From NCBI GenBank assembly GCA_014885115.2, contig WKLE02002781.1, forward strand, positions 1 to 11,639: 11,639 nt of DNA. Direction: 5' to 3'. The stretch is from Asterionellopsis glacialis (taxonomy: Eukaryota; Bacillariophyta; Plagiogrammaphyceae; Rhaphoneidales; Asterionellopsidaceae). Made by a program: the position numbers and the translations under genes. Positions within the stretch are counted from its first letter, which is position 1; every line of letters starts with the position of its first letter. A model generated the notes under the pieces. It saw nothing but the letters and a program-made list of their open reading frames with translations, made no database searches and was not told where the DNA came from. Below, piece by piece: positions 7,809 through 11,639 of this stretch.

Positions 7809-8885
7809 CTATCTCTTAAAAAAAAGGGAGTATTGTATACATGGAAAACGTACCAGAACTAAGCCATCATCTTGTTGCGGGTTTGGTGATGGTGGTGTTA
7901 ATTCTTCGGCAAAGAAAAACCCGCTCGAATTCTTCTTATCTTGTTGAGAAGTACCCTGATCGTCCGATTGTGTTGAAGCAGCTATCATAATAGCTTTACA
8001 ATTTTCAATGACATTGATACTTCCCTTGAAGGATGATAATAATTTAGCACCACGTTGAGCTGTTTTTTGGGAATTGGCTGCAAAAATTGGATCGGTATGC
8101 ATAGATGCCATGGCAGTTGGACGAATCACATTCATGCCTATATATATATATCAAACGAAAAAAAATTATTTTGACAAAATGCAAGTGAGTTTATCAAAAT
8201 CATTCAAAAGATACTGGACTCTCGACCTATGTTTGGGTGTGAAATACTTACATAACATGGGTGCTAAGGTTTCAAAGTTAGATCGTTTTAATACATTCAT
8301 TAGTTGAGGTGGAATGTGATCTTGATCGGCGGGATTATGTTGATCTCCTTGTTGTGTTAAATAAACAGAAAAGAAACCACGGATCCCATCTTGATGGGAT
8401 AATTGTGCTTCAAGTAATTCGGCAACTGCAGAATCGTCATTATTACTGTTACTGTTGGTTATGGAGGTTATCATGGGAGCATCCTCAAAATCATTGTAAA
8501 ACTCGACGCACGACGAAGATGATGATTCGGGTGCAGAGGACGACGACGACGACGATGAAGCAGGGAAAAGTTCACGGACAATCACAGACGCGTAATAGAT
8601 TTGATCGGCAAAAGGATCTGTCAGTACCTGGTCGATGGAGGGTAAACCATCTTGGAATTGCAAGGCCGTTGAACTTTGGAATTTACCAGGACTGGCATTG
8701 CGCCTGTTGACAAAGCCACCAAATTTGGACGACGACGAATGTACATGGGTAGATGACCATAAATGACGATGATGATTTGTTGCAAACGCATGGACAACTG
8801 CCGTCGTACTCAACATCTGTGCAATAACAGGGAGAACAATTCCCAGGGAAACACTTTGACGATTCTTCATGATTGATTTGATCAT
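7809..8885 (-). CDS. Plastid-targeted conserved-looking hypothetical protein, two exons
   Basis: Exons 8885-8252 and 8137-7809 encode 320 aa. The first ATG is at 8885; the frame extends upstream only through a GTG codon. Residues 1-33 form a signal peptide ending V-V-H-A, followed by F34-A-T. This ASAF-like site plus the Ser/His/Arg-rich stretch to about 75 is a typical diatom bipartite plastid presequence. The mature part has a polyserine linker (about 108-126), then an alpha-helical domain with AELLEAQLSHQDGIRGFF from about 155. The splice joins APML-C212-MNVIRPTAM, keeping a helical, Ala/Met/Thr-rich segment to about 250. The C-terminal 40 residues look unstructured. I do not recognise the family. 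It is divergent from the multicopper oxidase gene and shares its 5' region. Confidence 0.75.
8138..8251 (-). other. Spliceosomal intron, 114 nt
   Basis: On the minus strand the donor is GTAAGT at 8251 and the acceptor is TATATATAG ending at 8138, preceded by a T-rich tract. It splits a TGC Cys codon after its first base (phase 1). Removing it joins two frames that would otherwise be separate. Confidence 0.85.
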
Positions 8886-9132
8886 TGTGTGCACTCTCTA
8901 ATGTCTCGTTTGCAGCTCTAGAAACAATTTTTGTGTGGTACTGTAGAAGAAAGTCAAGAAGTTCTGCGACATTTTCCGATGTATCTTCTAATCTTGTACC
9001 TGTAGTATCGTATCATACGCAAACTACAGCTGACTTTGGTACGAGACATCAGGACAGGATGATTCATGATGGCGAAAAGACACCAATCGAACCAGAATTC
9101 CGCCAATGCCAGCAGCTGTTTCTCTCAATACG

Positions 9133-9157
9133 ACGTCATAATGACGCAATATGACGT
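9133..9157. promoter_or_regulatory. Cluster of three CRE/CCRE-type hexamers
   Basis: ACGTCA (9133-9138), TGACGC (9142-9147) and TGACGT (9152-9157) lie within 25 nt. From memory, these are the three sequences called CCRE2, CCRE3 and CCRE1 in the CO2/cAMP-responsive promoter of the Phaeodactylum beta-carbonic anhydrase, bound by a bZIP factor. The first two form a perfect CGTCA-TAA-TGACG inverted pair. The cluster is about 250 nt from one start codon and 480 nt from the other. Function here is inferred. Confidence 0.45.
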
Positions 9158-9204
9158 ATACTTCAACAGACTTCAACTTGGAATGAATTCTGCCTCGTCA
9201 AACA

Positions 9205-9210
9205 TGACGT
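9205..9210 (+). promoter_or_regulatory. Additional TGACGT element
   Basis: This second exact TGACGT lies 47 nt beyond the three-element cluster, in the context CATGACGTGTCG. A single hexamer means little; its value comes from the neighbouring cluster. Confidence 0.3.
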
Positions 9211-9637
9211 GTCGATTTTCCAAAAATAATTGGCGAAATCTGACCGTCTGACAAGCTCAGAGTGAGGGACGGACGGAAGGAAGGAAGAATCGGCCGAAAC
9301 GACATGGTGACTGTACGTTGTTCCAATCGTAATTTCACTGGGTGCTGTGCACGAGTCAGACGACAGGATGGAAACTTGAGTCGTGTAAACGATGGATCTT
9401 TTCTTTCCAATATTGTTGCTGTAGAAAGGACAAAAAATACATCCATTTTCTTTCTTTGTTCCAACACATATTTTGTCTCCCGATTTCTCCCTGGGATTCC
9501 TGGAACCTAGTGTACAGGTACAGCCAGCATTGAAATCAGATTGGCCGAAAGCAAACTACAGTCAGTTGTCACAACTTTTGGATTCGTATTTGTTGCTCTT
9601 GACACAACGGGACGCACACAAGAACCAAGAAGAAACC

Positions 9638-11639
9638 ATGAAGATTTCAATCAATGGTACTGTTGTCCTTGTTCCTCTTCTTCTTCTTCTTCTTGAACAA
9701 AAATTTTCATCTTTTTCATTATTCGTATCTGCTGAATATCCTGCTCCTCTTGTATGGAAAACATCGGAACATTGTCCTGAGGGATACGATTATTGTGGCG
9801 GATTGGAATTTTGTTCTCGTGGGGATAATCCCTATGATCGTCAATATGGATACCGATTATCGGAACAGGACACATGTTCCTTCCCAGGTCCATTGATACG
9901 GTTACAGGCGGGATACAAGTACAAATTTACATTGCGCAATACATCGTTAGATCCCACCAATATACATACACATGGATTACATATTGTAGGGGATGGTGAT
10001 TCCGATGATATTACACGACGTGTCGATGGAAAAGGTCGTTTCGGGAATCCTTCTCAAGACAGTAATTGTTTAGATTACACATGGGATTTACGTCCAGATC
10101 ATCCGGGTGGGACGTATTGGTATCATTCTCATTATCATGGATTATCCTTACAACAAGTGAATGGTGGTGCATTTGGAATGTTGCTTGTTGAAGATAATGT
10201 AAATTTAAATCCCAATGTTCCCAAGTATTTAACTACCAATGAAATACTGTTACAAATATCATCTCATGATGATGGGAATGTATATGGAAATGGTAACTTG
10301 AATGAGAAACTATCATTAACATCAGACGAATGGTATCGATTGCGCATGTCTATTGTAAATCCAAATGCAAAACTACAAGACATTGTATTTCATAAGAATA
10401 AAAATGATGAAACATTGGAATGTCAGGTTCATCAAGTAGCAAGTGATGGTATATGGTCTTCTCAAGTACCGTTAAATCTGGAATCACAATCTACATTTCA
10501 TGTGACAGGTGCAAGTCGTGCTGATTTTGCAATTCAATGTCCTTCTTTAGATAATAATGGACAAGATGGTGGTGATGATGTTATCCTGTATGATATTACC
10601 TATGGTGGTCAAGCAGCAGCTACACTTCAAGTTGCAAGCTCGTCTTCATCTCAAACTATCTCCCAGCGACAACGACAACGACAACGACAACTAGAGGAAA
10701 ACAATGTTTTTTTAAAGGATGATTTGGAGGTATGGATACCTAATCGTCCCGAATCTTTACAACTAATGGACAGTCCACTACTTACCCCCGAGGATGAACA
10801 AAATACTTTGACCATATCCATGACATCTCAAACAATTAATGGTGAATATTATGACCCATTGTATCCATTAGCCGAACTACAATATAATCAAGTATATGAA
10901 TGGACATTGAGGAATACGCACAATCATCCATTTCATTTACATTTGTATCATATGAAAATTGTTACGCCAGGTGGTTGTGGTGTAGCACATGCACAAGGTG
11001 AATTTTATGATACCATATCTGCATCCTTAGACGAAGAAGAAGATTCTACCTCTACAGAATGCAAGGTACAATTTAAAACAGCTGACTTTGGACAACGCTG
11101 TGTAAGTTGTTGTATGTCTTTTTGATCACCATCAAATACTTTCCTTTCTAATTCTTTTGCTAATTGTGGTCTTCATCTCTATCTATACTGCATCATTCTT
11201 ACTCTTCGTGTGTCTCGTTTCTCTTTTCCTTATACTTAACAAATGCATACATAGGTCATGCACTGTCACACCATGGAACATGGAGATAATGGTAGTATGG
11301 CATGGGTGAATGTTACAGGGAGTTCAGATATGCCATTAAATGAAGTGATTTCACCACAGTATAAATGCACCAATATTGATGCAGGTCCAATGTCAGAATC
11401 ACCATCCGCCTTGCCAACTTCTTCTCCTACATTAACTCCATACACAGTCTCGCCTTCAAGTAGTCCTTCTGTACTCCCAACCATTACAAAGTTATCTGAA
11501 TCTCCTACCTTTACCTCAGCAGGTGGTTCTCAAACCGTCAAGCCAACAGTAACACCAAATAGAAAACATACAATTGCACCTAGCATGACATCTTCAGCCG
11601 CTACTACTAGGAGTCCTACAGTGACCAGAAGAAGCTTGT
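9638..11639 (+). CDS. Secreted multicopper oxidase (laccase-like), 3' end beyond window
   Basis: Exons 9638-11101 and 11255-11639 encode at least 616 aa; no stop is reached. The start is the first in-frame ATG, in an AAACCATGA context. Residues 1-32 are a signal peptide. Cupredoxin domain 1 has H110-T-H112-G and W161-Y-H163-S-H165. Domain 3 has H430-P-F-H433-L-H435 and, right after the intron, H491-C492-H493-xxx-H497. All type 2 and 3 ligands and the type 1 His-Cys-His set are present. The usual axial position (Cys+10) is Ser502, with Met503 one residue further. Such enzymes oxidise phenolics or metals such as Fe(II) or Mn(II) and reduce oxygen to water; the substrate cannot be told here. From about residue 535 the chain becomes a Ser/Thr/Pro-rich tail, suggesting an extracellular, O-glycosylated or wall-associated protein. 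An (Arg-Gln)4 tract lies at 344-351. Confidence 0.92.
10667..10690 (+). repeat. CGACAA microsatellite within the oxidase gene
   Basis: Four perfect CGACAA units encode Arg-Gln repeats at residues 344-351, in a low-complexity linker after a polyserine run. The linker lies between cupredoxin domains, so length variation there would be tolerated. Confidence 0.85.
11102..11254 (+). other. Spliceosomal intron, 153 nt
   Basis: The donor is GTAAGT at 11102. The acceptor is CATAG ending at 11254, with a pyrimidine-rich interior and a possible branch point, ACTTAAC, near 11234. It is phase 0 and lies between C488 and V489. Splicing places the HCHxxxH copper motif directly after the third cupredoxin domain, which confirms the junction. 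Confidence 0.92.

Larger units (their letters stand above)
8886..9637. promoter_or_regulatory. Divergent promoter region of the plastid protein and multicopper oxidase genes
   Basis: This 752-nt non-coding region lies between two head-to-head genes. It holds a cluster of CRE-type hexamers at 9133-9157 with another at 9205-9210, and a CTGTAG/CTACAG inverted pair at about 9000-9028. Plus-strand frames at 8885-9154 and 9262-9510 have no protein features and are ignored. The frame of the oxidase stays open back to about 9473 but contains no ATG before 9638, so that part is 5' untranslated. Confidence 0.5.

Noticed and set aside
7809..7860. Possible further intron (GTACGT) near the end of the plastid protein gene
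   Set aside because: The only acceptors nearby would give introns of about 30-50 nt, and no downstream exon looks coding; the TAG at 7809-7811 is a simpler end.
8383..8400. Perfect hairpin ATCCCATC-TT-GATGGGAT
   Set aside because: It lies inside the well-supported plastid protein exon and encodes the SHQDGIR part of its domain; no reason to assign a separate role.
9651..9896. Both-strand shadow frames within the oxidase 5' region
   Set aside because: They overlap the signal peptide and first cupredoxin domain of a gene whose identity is certain.

Overview
The window looks like nuclear DNA of a diatom, probably a pennate one; this is inference. The support is two short spliceosomal introns with GTAAGT donors, a bipartite plastid presequence with an ASAF-like 'VHA/FAT' cleavage site, a secreted multicopper oxidase with a Ser/Thr/Pro-rich tail, AT-rich synonymous codon use, and intergenic islands packed with the palindrome GTAC. 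I found no rRNA, tRNA, CRISPR array, prophage or intact transposon.

Layout. Positions 1-915 are non-coding and hold a dense GTAC/GGTACC island. A minus-strand gene (916-2445) encodes a membrane-anchored GT8-like glycosyltransferase relative. It keeps the N- and C-terminal signatures of the family, but its DxD position reads Pro-Leu-Pro and the middle of the domain is short, so it may be a pseudoenzyme. Positions 2446-3325 hold a weak candidate for a small secreted ORF and two more GTAC islands.

Positions 3326-5151 are a tandem duplication carrying two paralogous small proteins (119 and 114 aa) with one C-terminal membrane segment and a YHCD(F/W)QD motif. I recognise no family. The first 118 nt of the two genes are 97% identical, starting exactly at the ATG. 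All three differences change amino acids, while everything else has diverged much further.

A membrane-anchored short-chain dehydrogenase/reductase (6039-7190, plus) converges on a plastid-targeted conserved hypothetical protein (7809-8885, minus, one 114-nt intron). That gene is divergent from a secreted multicopper oxidase (9638 to beyond the window end, plus, one 153-nt intron). All copper ligands of the oxidase are visible, except that the usual axial position of the type 1 site is Ser.

The 752-nt region between the last two genes contains ACGTCA, TGACGC and TGACGT within 25 nt, and another TGACGT 47 nt further on. These are the hexamers of the CO2/cAMP-responsive elements described for diatom carbonic anhydrase promoters. 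A shared, CO2-responsive bidirectional promoter is the most testable regulatory idea here. No pathway visibly links the other genes.
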